Of a stretch of DNA of 64,000 bases, positions 1 to 13,300 are shown in pieces. Below the pieces are notes generated by a model. That model made no database searches. It was not told where the DNA came from and saw only the letters and a list, made by a program, of their open reading frames with translations. The position numbers and the translations under genes were made by a program. This DNA comes from Breviolum minutum Mf 1.05b.01 (lineage: Eukaryota > Sar > Dinophyceae > Suessiales > Symbiodiniaceae), in the NCBI GenBank assembly GCA_000507305.1, contig DF240132.1, positions 1 through 64,000 of the forward strand, written 5' to 3'. The first letter of the stretch is position 1, and every line of letters begins with the position of its first letter.

Positions 1-22
1 TAATATACAGTATATCCCAAAC

Positions 23-3000
23 ATATCTCCAAAGAAGCGGGGGTTGTTCTTTGTTACGAACAACAACAGCACTTCTTCGAAACGTCTTTCCCAACACAAA
101 ACGGCAGGACTCCCCGACCAATCTTTCCAGCAACTCTAACTTCTCACGCTCAGCCTGAATTGACCAAGCAAAATCCAGTGGGAGGAAAAAACACCTGGAT
201 TCCTGGAAACTTTCCATGAGTCATTCCATCTTCCAAAAATAAGGCAGATTTTTTTGTTGGAAAACATCCTCTTCATCAGCACCCATAACCCTTTTGCGTC
301 ATTTTTTTTTCTGACCAGTCGCCAACCAACATTCACTCCGGGTGCATTTAGCAAAACTTGGCACCTTTTGGGGCAGTTGGGTCGGGATGCCCCACCTCTG
401 TTCTCCAGGATAGCGAGCGTTGCATGCATTCCTCCCGGAGCTCCGAAACTGACAGCTCCTTGGCCAACAAAGGAGGGTTTCGACCGAACAAAAACCCGTG
501 TTTTTTGTAGGATTTTATGGTCTTGAAGGAGAATGAAAATCCCCTGGCCAGGTTTTAGGTGCGGATTACTATATTGACAGCACAACCATGAAATAAGGAT
601 AAAGTATAGCCATGTATAATTGGGAATGTCACAAAGGTTTTGAGCTCAAGTGAGGGCTTCTTGAACCAACAAAAGGCCTTTGCCAAAGGGATGTAGAAAG
701 AGAATCATCAAAATGCTGAAGGGGAAAAGGCCTTCTATTATATAAGACTACGGTAACTGGTGGTTTGTTTCCATCCCTGAAATATCAAATTCGTCGAATT
801 GGGTTCATCTTGCCTCAAATTTCGGGGAAAAACTAACAAACATGGTATGAAACCACCAGACCTAGAAGCTGCCTTTTCAAGCAAGTGTCATACCTTTCCC
901 CACAACTAAAACCACCCCTCACATCTGCCACCAAAATGAAATTAAGGATGAGACATACTAAACCATTGAAACTTTTCCCCTCGCTTTCACCCGCATTTTC
1001 TTTTTCGCTTTCGTGTTTTGGAAAAAAAAAACGAGTTGGTGGTTTCAACTGTTTCAACCCATCTGAAAAATATGCTCGTGGAAATGGGAAGCTTCCCCAA
1101 TTTTCCGGGTGAAAATCAACAATATTTGAGTTGCCACCACCCAGACAAACACGCTCCTTCCAAAGAAAGACATTCTTCAGGTGTTCCATCAACTCCTCGA
1201 CTTTCGAGCGCAAATTGTCGATTTGCTTTTTAAACCTCCATGACCCATACCATCCATGGGACTGGTATATTTACCTACATTTAGTCAATTGTTTATGGTA
1301 AATTTTGGTAAACATACCATGAACCATTTGGGCGATCATGATTCGCGAAGGTTTCGTGACTTAAATATAAATAGATATATATATATACTTATATTAAATT
1401 ATACGCACAAATTGATCAAATTATATGTAAAAGAAGGTACGAGGCTTTAAAGAAATATGGATCCCTCTTTCAACCAAAAAGTTGACTGGGATTTGTCCTA
1501 GGAATTCATCATGAAGTCATTTCGGGACATTTGCTTGGGAATAGTACGTCACCAACCTTGACCACAGTGGAACAGTGAACATGTGATTGAATCAGTGACT
1601 CGTGATCTCCCTCCCCTCGTTGACTGATTGTGTTGTTGGATCTTTTACATCATTACCATTTTTGAAACATAGGCACTTTGTTTTTTTGAAACAAACTGCT
1701 CCATTACAATGGCAAACAAAAATGGAATCAATCAATCAATCACTTGATTTGAGTTGCAACTCTGAGAATTCATGATCAAATTGGCAGTGAGTCGTCAAGT
1801 CATCTTTTGTTTGGTCAAACTCAAACAGGCCTCTTTCAGGCAGTTGCGGCGTTTATGGCATGCAAGGCAACATCAGTCTAAAAAATCAATTTGCTTGTGA
1901 AAATGCCTCGAAAATATGTAAAAAATGCACACAATCATCACACAATCATTCAAACATGATGATGAATACCATGGCAAACAATACCTTAAGCAAATCCGCA
2001 TAGCTGCAAGTGCATGACATAATTTTACTGCGTGCATTTATTTAACCGCCCTGCCCCCCCTCCCCCTTCACCAAAAAGCAGCTTGGCATCACTAAAGAAA
2101 CAAGATATTGCACTTTGCATCTCCTTCTTTCCCATGGGACCAAAGGCATTCTGTGGCAAACCAGAAGCCTAGGAGAGGCCCGCAATCTTCCGAAACCCGC
2201 AACCACTCAGTGCCAAGCATCAAACTCGACCAAAAAATTGAAACTAAAAATGACAGTCAACAACCATTTTGAAACCACCACCTTGTTCACTTGTTCACTC
2301 ACAAAGTTGATGGACAACAACAAAAGTTGGAGCTGACACCAGCAGGGTTTAAATTTTCATGAATCACTTCGTTGCATTTCTTTGACTGTACATTTCCATT
2401 TGTTTGATGTCCAGTAGAGAATCTCTTCATGGTATCTTGGCGCAAACTAAGTGCTCCACTGCAGCCAGCCTCAGATATCCGTTGGTGAATGTCATCCCAT
2501 GCTTGCATCAAATACAGTCCACGAAAACTAACATGGCAATGGAATATCACCATTTGCAATGTGAAAAAGGTTTTCAGAGGGTCCATTTTCCAATGCTATG
2601 CCAGTTTAACGGAGTGTGCCAAACAAATAAGGTTTCCTGGATTCTTTTCTAGTTGTTCAGACATCTTTATCTTTTGCATCAAGTGCGTGCACACGATTTT
2701 TTACGGCCAGCTGACAAGACATATTTGATGCAATGACTGACCGGGCCAACCCGCAAACAACATCCTGCACCAGCAATATTTCCAAGTCCTGGTAATCCTG
2801 TTGCTGTACGTCATTTTCCTCTTGGCGAAACACATATCATCCCAACTGCGATTCCACCTCGAGTTGTGTTTTTTTTGGTGCTTTCTCCATTGAAAGAACC
2901 GAACTTCTACGAGCTTCGTGACCGTGGTCATTCGCGGTCAAAAACAAGCCATCCTTCAGGGCCACCCCCACTGATGTTGAAGACCACTCTCGTTGGCCAC

Positions 3001-6000
3001 CTGAGGGGAGAAAATCCACGGTTCTCTGTGGTTTTTTGTTTGTGGGGTGGCGGGTTGGGGTTGCTGTTGGGTGAAATACATGATGCTTCCCAAGATTTTA
3101 TGACTGATTTCTACAAATGATACTGTGATGATTCCCTTGTTTGCCCAGTTGACATGTAGAAAACTCGATCTACAAATGGTGCTGAGCCCTTCTCATAAAA
3201 TTCCATTGATGAATCACTACCCTTTCGATTCACAAAATAAATAGAGAGGTAACCAACTTAAAGCTATCCGAGGATGCAATCTCGACCACATGCCACCAGT
3301 TTAAGGATCACCGGGAAATCCCGAAACTGAACTCCTTCATTTTTGACTCTTACTGGGTGGAAAAAACACCCTCAAATTTTCACCACTTTTTTGGAGCCGA
3401 TCGAAAATCCTTTTGAGATCCAGGTCAACAGCCCGAGTCTTCTAGGGTTTGTCTCTTCACTTTCAGGTTTTGGATTGGTTTCTCAACGTTTGCTTTGGGG
3501 CGTTTTTTTTAATGAAGAAACAAAGTTTGGAACAAAAAATCAGTCAGGCTTTGCTCTTCCACGTGCGTATTGTATAAGTGGAAGGTTACTCCTCCCCCCA
3601 AAAAACGCGGACGGCTGGACCCATCCAAACAAGCCAGCCCTGTTGAGAAGGAGAAATTGCTCATCTTTCCAAAACTCAATTTGTGCAACTTCCAGGCCAA
3701 TTACGGAACCGCAATTCCTAAAACCTGAATTTTTCAGACATTTTGGGGGGACACTTCCCTGACTCTTCACCACCATTGGGGGCTATGCAGGGCTTCCAGA
3801 CGACCTGTGCCACATTGTTAGCAAAGTTCCAAGCTGAGCCTTCAAACGAACAGGCGTTGGGTTGGGCTGGGTTTTGTGGGTCGGTATCCCGTCACATCAG
3901 CTGACATGAGCGAAGGTATGATGTTTTCTGAAACACTCTTGGAGCATTGGAGCATTGAAACTTCAAAGAAAGTAATGATATATTTATGTGGCAAGATGAC
4001 AACAAGATGTATACTTCATTAGAATGCGTCATGTTTCATTTGTTACTACCCCTTGCTGTGATGTCCCGGCGCAGATTGCAAAAGCGATTCAGTGGAATGC
4101 CATCGGCCAACCAGCGATCTGCCCACCTGCAACGCAATATCGGCAATCATGTCACAACATACTTGATAGGGATTCACAAACAATGTGTATCATATACAAA
4201 GGGATGTAAATATGATTATATGTGTACATATGTAAACAATATATCTATTAATGCTCTCTGTTTATTCCTTCAATTAATATACACATATATCTACTTCTTG
4301 CCAACTAGCTTGACATATGTTTTGCACAGTAGATGCATGAATAAATTGACATACATGCAGTTACAATCAGTTACCGGTTGCACGCATATCTATATGGTTT
4401 TTGGCTTTAATCTATGCAAATACATTCATCCTTCAAACAAATAATCACGAATCTGCTGCGCAGGTAGTATGTGGAACACTACTGTGCTACCTGTATGCTG
4501 ATAAGGTTTCTAAAAAGGCGACAGGAAAGTACCTCGAATATGTTTACAGAAGTGGTTTTTGCAACAAAGGTGATGCAAGGTGATGATTCTTTTCACACCA
4601 GGTGGGGTATTCTCCAAGTCTGTCCAAACAACAGGAGAAAACACAACTGTCTGAAACTGATTGAACTTCATCCCAAAAAGGTCTGAACAAAACATGTGAT
4701 ACCCCCAGATGCTGAGCTCCTAAGCATCAGCCTTCTCTGAAAAAAAGGATCATGAGCAAATAAACAGTACGTAAATGTATGTTATAAATATAATGTGTAT
4801 GTGTATATATACATATATACGCATACATATTGCAAAAAACATACACAAAATCATACAAGTTATATAAACTACAAATCATGAAGATACAGCATCTACGTGT
4901 ATATATACACATATTTCCTTTCGTCATTCAGTGGAAGACCCCCTTGTTGGGGAACACACATTTCCACAATGCAGGAGAAAAACTGCTTCCCCCAAAGGAA
5001 AACTCCAACCTTCCAACGTGTCCAACGCAAACAGCAATCTCATGCAAAACCACTTCGGTTCTCAACCCATGATGATTTCAAAGTGTATCATTATAAAAAA
5101 CAATGATAACCCCGCCTTTTTCGACACTTTGGCTTGCCATGATTTTATCTCTGCGTATTTTTTTTTGATGTCTTTATCTGTTGAGCTGCGTTTTTTGGAG
5201 CCTGAACACCAATCGCTCCAAGAGTTCTTGATGTTTCTCTTCAACGGACCTGAATGGATGTCAAACAGCAAAAACACCGGTGCCCGGTACCAAGAGCTTG
5301 CCCCTGAAAAAAAAGGGTGCTTGTGAAACTACCTTCCTTTTAACCTTTGGGGCGTTAAATGGCCTTATTTTGCAAGGGCACAAGAAGGGGAACGTGAGAA
5401 GGGTGTCAGTGTTCACATTCAAAAATCTGCCACCATGAAGCAGCACACAAGCACGTGCCATCTTCATCTCAAGAAACAACAATGGCAGTGGACTGTAGCT
5501 GTTTACTCTTCCTACGCAATCATGGACATGGAACATGGGTCCCTCCAATATGAGCTTCCTTTCATTTAGGGTAATTTTCCATTCCATGATGATGGGAGAA
5601 AGGGTAACCACCTAGCATCTGCTAAATCAGCATAGCAACGGAATATCATCATTTCCAATAGGAAATGCATCTTCTATCCGGGCCCATTTTCCAGCCAGCT
5701 ATGTTAGTTGATACCAGAGTGTAAGAAGACTAACCTCCCCTGTTTTTCCCTTACAATCTCAAAATACTGGAATGCCATTGTTAAAAATGCAACGTCTCCA
5801 AGTCTGCAAGTCTACAAGGAATGAGAGATTTCTGCCCCAAATCAAGCATGTAACCCTTGAATTCCTTTCACAACATGATGCTTCAGGTTTTGTAATGAAG
5901 TGTAGACCTATTCCAAGAAATGCGGTTTTACCCCAAAGAATCATTGCTCTGAAAATATCCATCAGAATCCGTTCACCTGGAAATTCCCAACTATCAAAAA

Positions 6001-8954
6001 ACGCGGTGGTTGATTTGCTGATGGGATCCGAATCATAGAACAACTCCCACCCATTGCGAGATCAGGTTCCATGTTTGCATTCTGCATCTTTCTAACATCA
6101 GCCCTAAGTGGTCCAAACCAGAACCCGACCATTGCCATTAGATAGGAACAAAAGGAGATCAAGGATTTTTACAATTACTTATCATCAAACAATTCTTGAA
6201 AAACACACACATTTAGGCATTCAAACTGGGTGGTCTTAAACATTTTGAAACATTTATTGACTTTTCAATTTACCTATATAATTAAGGTCATGCTGGGGTG
6301 GATTTTTTTTGGGTCTGATTCATTCCAACCGTCGTCAAATCTGACAATCCTTTGGGGCAATCATATACTCCTTTCCAAGTAAAAATCGGCCCTGAAGGAA
6401 TCCATTCAACTCCAACACCCAAAGAGATGACTGTCTTTCTTATTATAAACAAACCTATTTTTCAATGAAAATCATTCATGAAGAACACCTGGATCCAAAA
6501 CAACCACCAAACCACCACTACTTTGGGGTTGACTTGTTAAATAACAAAAAAAGATAGCACCTGTAAGGTCAATGATTTTCATCATTTTTTCCACGTCTCT
6601 GGCCGCAGGCACCTGTAAGGTCTCCCTTGAAAAAAACCCACCAAATCCTTGGGCGGGATCCCTACTCCACTTCTAAATGATGAGAGATGCCCTCATCATG
6701 GCATTCACTTCGCCTGGGAAGTGGTGATTTTTTGTGGTGCTTCAGGTCGTCAGCAGGTGATCGTGAGGAGTGAGTGATACACACATACCACCTGGTAGCA
6801 AAGCCACTCCCATTAGTCTTGCTTTATCATAGCCCCCTGACAAAAAAAAACCCTACATTTTTGGGAGATGTGTGGCTATAGCCATCTACTTTCACTACGG
6901 TGTAGAGTGACCTTTGGTAACTCGAGACTGTAAATGCATGGATCCATCTCCATCGAATCACTAATGGTAAATAGGCCGAAACCCAAAGTTTCCGATGCTA
7001 TGTAAGTTCCAGGTTGCTGTTACACTTCGGGGGCATACCAACCTATTTTTTTTCCAAAAAGGTGACCGACCGGCAGAAACAAAGAAACATCAAACCGCCG
7101 AGGCGCAATTCGTTCAATGGAAGAACTTTCCAGGTATAAATCTTCCTGGTGTGTTGCCAAAAGGTGTTGATACACCCTGAAAAATTAAGATTTTGAACCC
7201 AACAATGGAGGTTTGGTTCAGATGAGTTTCATTTAGAATTGGGTGGGTCTTTAGATTCCATCTTGATTTTCCAGGGTGTATTCATCAAATGGGACACGTT
7301 GGATATATCTTGTCGTAATTAATCAGGGAGTTGCATATATGGGATGCACTGTTTTGATTTTTTGTTTGGTAGATTGATAACGGATAGACTACCCTTTGTT
7401 GTAGGGACTTTTATGTATAGTTAAATATGTTTGATCTATTTGCATTGGGATACAACCCTTTCCCCCTCCCAGGCTGCAATCCTGGCTTCAAATTTCAGCT
7501 TGGGATCCTTAACAATGATATCACTTCTTAGCGGGCCACTGGAATCCTGGGAAAGCATATCATAATTAATCAGGGATGCATCTTTTTTGGGGTAGGTTAA
7601 TCACTTTGGATTCCTTCGGATAAAGCATTGAAAGTACATTTCACGACTGAAGTCCCGCACCAGTTGAGGGTATTGTTATTTGGCTGTTGATCCCATCAAT
7701 CAACAAACGCGGCTACTATAGGTCTTACGGATACTTAAAACCGATGATGAAGGATTGCTGTTAGCAGAAAATCCACAACGGCTCTTGGTGATGCATGGGC
7801 CAGAGGTTGCTTTTGTGACCAGTGGATAGAGAATCAAAGAAACTCTTGATGATAGTTTTTTTTGAAAGTTTATTGCTGCATCATTTCGATCATCATCCAA
7901 GACGGATCATCTTGAATTTCAACCTCCCTGCACCCAGCAACCATAGAAATTGCCATCACAGAAATTGATAGACATTGCCATCATCATAACAGTTCGCCCC
8001 TAAAAATTGGGCCTAAACGACCCAATAGGAAGCCGGATCGTCTTCCAACCATCATTCATTTGCAAGCTGTTAGTTTCAGGGAGTGTTTTCTCTTCAGATC
8101 TCTTTCGTAGCTCTTCGGTTCGGAACATATGTTTTTGTTCCCAGGATGTAATCCTGGATGGGTCAGTGACACCCCCAAAAATCCGAATAAATCGTTATAT
8201 AGACATATCTTGACAGTCTATTCTTGACACCCAAAAGTTTAACATGGTAGACATGGTAAATTTGAAAATAAAACCAGATGCTCAACGTAGCATGTTTGCC
8301 TACATTCACCCCCAAAACTACCCAAATGTAGGTAAATAGGCCATACATAGAGCATCTGGGAAATGAACATGATGGTTTCCAAGTGCAGTTCATCTCCTTT
8401 TTCTGGGGGCTGATGTTTAGGTTCGAAGGTGAAACTTCGTGGTTTTTGACCGCAACGGTGGGACGACTTTTCCAAGGGATAACGGCTGAGACACCTCAAG
8501 ACATCTCAAAACTTGACCGAATATAAAATCACAGCTTCAAAGCAACCACCAGCCAAATATCATTCAAAAAAATCCCATTCTCTCTCCATCTTCAGTCCTT
8601 TCATTTAGATGTGAATCTTTGGTCTTCACTGAACTTTTTTTGGGATCACTTCACCACGACGCGCCCTTCTTTTGCCAAAAGCCAAGGGTATGCTCTTGCT
8701 CGACTCAAGTCTGTGATGAAGCCACTCTGAACTTTGTGGCTTCATAAGGGGTATATAATCATCTACACCCCTCGAAAACTAACTCGTAGGAAGATTGGGG
8801 AACCTTAGGGAAGATTAGCGGAACCACCACCCACCCTCAAGAATCTTATTACTAACATGGGATTGCCCAAAAATTGCTGCTTTGGGTTCGATTCTCCTTT
8901 TAAACCAAAAGGTTCGGGTTTTCCAGGGGTGTTTGATATTGAAATTGATAACAT
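23..8954 (-). CDS. Multi-exon protein with SAP-like and coiled-coil segments (C-terminus off the left edge)
   Basis: I do not recognise the whole protein. Phase-consistent exons, in order of translation, are 8954-8835 (start ATG), possibly 8494-8468, 7809-7742, 5249-5202, 4126-4050, 3724-3631, 3000-2946, possibly 2501-2460, 1225-1151, 458-396 and 154-23. The exons at 458-396 and 154-23 join into a helix-turn-helix-like stretch, LSVSELREEC then MQRSLSW and EKLELLERLV. This resembles the SAP-type DNA/RNA-binding motif. Exon 5249-5202 carries a related tail, EEKHQELLERLVFR. Exon 1225-1151 is a predicted coiled coil (IDNLRSKVEELMEHLK). The intron after 5202 has a GC donor. The ATG lies 50 nt past the stop of the upstream gene. 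The three exons nearest the start and the small 2501-2460 exon are the least certain. SAP-like identity is an inference from pattern; it could be another short helical repeat. Confidence 0.55.
1034..1142. repeat. MITE-like palindrome, GGTGGTTTCAA family
   Basis: The element opens with AGTTGGTGGTTTCAAC and closes with TTTGAGTTGCCACCACCC, an imperfect inverted repeat around an AT-rich core. Related copies lie near 35565-35675, 49149-49231 and 57071-57172, with a degenerate one near 61090-61190. All the copies lie in introns or spacers of minus-strand genes. Confidence 0.6.
5625..5735. repeat. MITE-like element, CTAACATG family (degenerate copy)
   Basis: It shares the core TTTCCAATAGGAAATGCATC and the tail GCCAGCTATGTTAGTTG with other copies, for example 9344-9455. 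The ends are imperfect inverted repeats. It lies in an intron of the left-edge gene. Confidence 0.5.
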
Positions 8955-9004
8955 GAGGCACTTGAACCCTGCACGGTTCCACGTCCCAATTCCACGTCCC
9001 AAGC

Positions 9005-10316
9005 TCATTTCTTCAGCAGTTTTTCACAGGGTTTGCCATCTTTGTCACCATCCAAGCCAGCTACATCTCCATATTGAGGAAAGTACTTGTCGAACCAGGC
9101 CTAGCGCACTTAACGCTTAACGCAAAAAACAACAACAACAATCCACTGCATACAAATCCCTAAAAAAGGCTTCCAAAAAGCTACCCCCCCAAAAAATAAA
9201 ATTAACATGAAAAAAACACCTCTCCATCTCTCCTATCAAAAATGATGATTTTCCATTGCTTAGTTTTTGAGGGTGTAGCTTTAATAAAACGAGGGACTCT
9301 CAACACTTCAAAAAAATAGTGCGAATTGTCATACGTTGAAAGAAATACTTCCAAAATGCTGAGACTTACCATCACCATTTTTCAATAGGAAAATACATCG
9401 ACTCAATCCGGGTCCCATTTTCCAGCCAGCTATGTGAGTTTACGCGGAATGTGCCAACAGTCAGACTTCTTCGATAAGTTAAACCTGGTCCAACTGATCT
9501 CCCCGAGGCCACCACCACTTCTAAAAACCCATCACTCCCAGAAAAATGGAACTCTTCAGGGGGACCATGGTGGTTTTCAGCCTGTTACCCTAACATTATA
9601 TACCTGAAAATTGGGGATTGGAAGAGGATTTTCCTTTTGGAAAGGCTTCCTTGTATTGTGCCATGTTACTTTCAGGGGGTTACGGTACCTTTTTTTTTTC
9701 TCTTCTCAACACCAGAGGTTGGTGAGGGTGACCTTGGCATCGGCATAGGTGGTAAAGTCCTTACAGGTCTTTTTCTTCAAGTCCAAGACCTGCGAAACGC
9801 TGGAGTTTAATGACGTCCCTAAGAACTGAGGGGTGGTGAGTGATTCCGCGGTGTTGTGTCATTATATTCACTTCTTACAACATTGGTGAGCTAATCTTGG
9901 GGTTGACATCTTTTTTGCTTATTGATTTATGTACCGAACCAAGTGTTCTGCTTTCTTTAAACGAGGAATCTTGTTTGGCAAAGTAAAATCCACATGGGCA
10001 ACCAACTTCCAAATTGAAATAAACAACTCTTTGCTTGGCAACACCACCGTGCCATTGCCCAGGTCAAACTCTTTTCTATCTCCTTTCGCTTTTTCTTTCT
10101 CCTTGCAACTTCAACCAAACGGCAACTCAACTTGTTTTCCACAGCAGGAAACTTCTTGGCATCACGGGATCTGCTTCACCTCGAATCTCAAATCCTAACC
10201 TCAACGTTCAGAAGCCCTGATAGAGTCTGTAAGTTTGTCGGAACTTCCCGGAGTACAAAGGGTTCACGACTTCTAGTTGTTGATCGCCTCACACATCTCC
10301 TGTCATTTTTCTTCAT
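9005..10316 (-). CDS. Small protein with C-terminal Excalibur-like calcium-binding domain
   Basis: Three exons close in frame: 10316-10200 (ATG, 39 codons), 9789-9733 (19 codons) and 9100-9005 (32 codons with TGA). The product is 89 residues. The C-terminal half reads TCKDFTTYADAK, then WFDKYFPQYGDV, then LDGDKDGKPCEKLLKK. This is the Excalibur pattern: a conserved Cys, DF, and the calcium loop DxDxDGxxCE before the C-terminus. In bacteria this domain is found in extracellular proteins, often with nuclease domains. The N-terminal part is basic (MKKNDRRCVRRSTTR) and shows no clear signal peptide. All exons are phase 0, with donors GAG|GTTAGG and AAG|GTCACC. The ATG follows the RsmE stop by only 19 nt. 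The domain call is from motif reading; the first exon is less sure than the last two. Confidence 0.72.
9344..9455. repeat. MITE-like element, CTAACATG family (degenerate copy)
   Basis: It contains ATTTTTCAATAGGAAAATAC and ends with CCAGCCAGCTATGTGAG, closely matching the copy at 5625-5735. It lies in the second intron of the Excalibur gene, between the exons at 9733 and 9100. Confidence 0.5.
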
Positions 10317-10335
10317 GCATCTCACTATTCTCACT

Positions 10336-13300
10336 TCATCCACAACAACTGCCCCAGATCTTCATCATCATCCGCGCACTCCAAGGTATAGGCTTTGAAA
10401 TTTGCATGGCATCCGAGGTCAAGGAGATCAATGATACCACCGCCACTTCGGTGGTTAAAATTCGACGTCCCAAAGTCACCTCGTGAAGATTTGTCAAGGA
10501 GGAAGGGGAATGTCCCCCTTTTTGCAGTTCATTCCTTTAACAAACAATCACCTTAGCATTGGGACACATTGCCACTTTTATAACTTATAACCAAGAAATG
10601 CATAATGATGTCAAAAGACATATTTATCTTGATATGATGTATATATATATATACTAATGTAGAAGAGTGGGTATGTGGCATATGGTAGTGTATTATATTG
10701 TACTTACATATTTATTTATGGTACTTCCTCAAGGGGTCAAAACACATTGGCCCCTTTGCTGCTCGTTCCTATCTAATTTGTACATGAGGGTACACCCGCG
10801 AAATGGGGACCTTTGAGAATGGATACTTCTGATCCTGATCATTTTTTGGGCTCATTTTGCAACTAGACCCCCAAATCTTGAGGTACCAAAAATGATGGGC
10901 CTTGGATAATGCCTCTCCTTTCAAACATGGCCATTTTGGGGTATCTATATGAAATATCAGGGAAGGTATCATTCTTTTGCTTTTTTTTTGCTATGAAAAA
11001 AGTAAAACAAATCATCCCTTGAACCACTCAAATCATGTAGCTAATCCCCAGCAGCATATTCAGGGTTGGCCATTTACCAAGTGACATCTACCTGAGTCTT
11101 TGCCAATCTTTTTCCCCCCCAAGGGATCCACCAAACCATACAGCCCTCCTTTGATCAAAGGGATTTGAGGTTCCAAGAGGTCCTCTTTGAATCTACCAAA
11201 ATCCATGGAAAACAGTAGAAAATGGCGTACCTTTGATAACGGCAACTACCTTTTGGAAGGGCCCATTTTTCAGCAAAAACCATGCTTCTTCCTATTTAGT
11301 AAGTGGTTAATAACCACCCGTTGATACGCCATGAAACGGCCCTTTGGAAGGGGTCCCACAACCCCACCTAGAGGGCTTATCATCACCATAGTTGCTGAGA
11401 TGATCCTTCAAGTAGTTTTCTCGAGAACTACTGTTGATGGTTCGCAAATCCTGCACCACCTGGGATGTATAAACCTCTGTAAGTAATAGGATTTCAACTA
11501 CCAAGTTCAACTGGTGAATTGAACCCGGATTTCTGAACCATCAACAGTATTCCCTTGGGGAGCCCTTTAGAAGGGGATTGGGACCCAATAAATACCCACG
11601 TGTTATTTCCAGGTGTAATTATATGGGGTTGAGAAAAAGGGACCCTAAGGGGCTCCCTCTGTCAAGGGGTGGGGGTTGTCCCACCATTTTCCCTATGATC
11701 TCGAGACTGTATGGGGGGGACACCACTCTCACCTGTATGAAGCCGTGGTCCTTGAACATCTGCACTTCATAGTCTACCCAACCGCCTTCAGGGCCGACTG
11801 CTAATACCACCGCATTTTTTCTCGGACTCGAAGATGCCACGACATCAGAGATGTGTTGACCACCAGCACCTTGGAGATGAACGGTTTTACCGTAGTTGGT
11901 GGGTTTTTCACCACCCTGTTGAAATATATGCTGCATCGAAATGGGAATGATTCCCCCAAGGAAGTAGGGGTGAACATAAAAAATTAATTTGGAACCACCA
12001 TCTAGTGAATAAGTGAAGTTGAAAGTTGAGAAGAAAACAAGATTTTTTGTTGCCCATCTGAACAAAACCTACAGGTGATTTCCAACCTAATTGAGAAGTG
12101 CACTAGTAACACAGTTTATTCATCATGAATATCTAGAAGCGATTTTCCTGGACCTTGGAAACTCCGGCAATTTGAACCAAAGTTCAGTCAACAAGTCGGA
12201 TGGATTTATCTTACAACATCTTAATCTGGAACCTGTAAATATCCATCTATAAATGATTCTTTCAAATGGATGATGAACCCAATGTTTACATAATGGCTGA
12301 AATTCTGCTAACAAGTTGAGGTTGGTAGTTTATCCCATTACTTACAGGGTATTGCAGGGTTTTATACATCCCAGGTGTTGTTTCACCAAACATCCATCCA
12401 TTTAAAAACCTGCATGGCTGGCTCGAGAGTTCCTTTAAAAAACCCATGTTCTGTTCAACATGCCACTTTTTTCGGATCCAACTTCGTCACCTGGATGGCA
12501 AAAAAGACGTAGGTAGCGGTCGTTGGGAAAAAGCATCTCCACCTGATAGCAGGTGGCATCCAACAACACACGTCCAAAGCCTCCGAAGCAACAAACACCC
12601 AACAAAAATCTGAGGCCTTTCATATCTTTTCCAAAATCTTGAGTTGATTTAATCGAGATGTCTACTTCACTGGTGAAGTAGTCATCATCCCTAAACAAAG
12701 GGTCAGATTTCAATTCCCCACATACAGAAAATCAACTCAAAATCTCATCTCCCACAACTCAATTGGACTTTCCCGCCTGATCTTCAATAAAAGGCTTTAA
12801 ACGCATTTCAATGCGAACATCTGGCAGCTCGGTGCAAACGGCCTGTTGTTTCGGTTTGCGGCGCTTCGGATTTGTTTCGGCAGGATGGGTCGGGTTTTTA
12901 ACCAGTTGAAGCCATGTGAATACTGGGAATATTCTATAAACCAACGGGTCCAGGATATGACTTCGACATCGTTTTTCTAGACATGAACTGTTTGGAATAC
13001 TACTAGTAAGGGGAAGTATAAGTACCAGTACCACTACTCGTGCTAATGCTATACAGTATACATATGTGGCTACAAAGCGCTTTGTTGCAGCTTGAATCTT
13101 GCGATGAGTCAGGGAAGGTGCACTCCCTCAAAAGACTTGTTAATATACACCAATCTATATTAGCCAACAAATTCATAGTTCTGAGGCCAAAACAAATGCC
13201 ACGTGTTTTTCTGTTTCATTTTTTCCGGCTGGCAGGTTGATGCCAGGTTTTTTTGATGTTGATAATTGAAAAAACACATCTTCCTCCTACACTAGTACTA

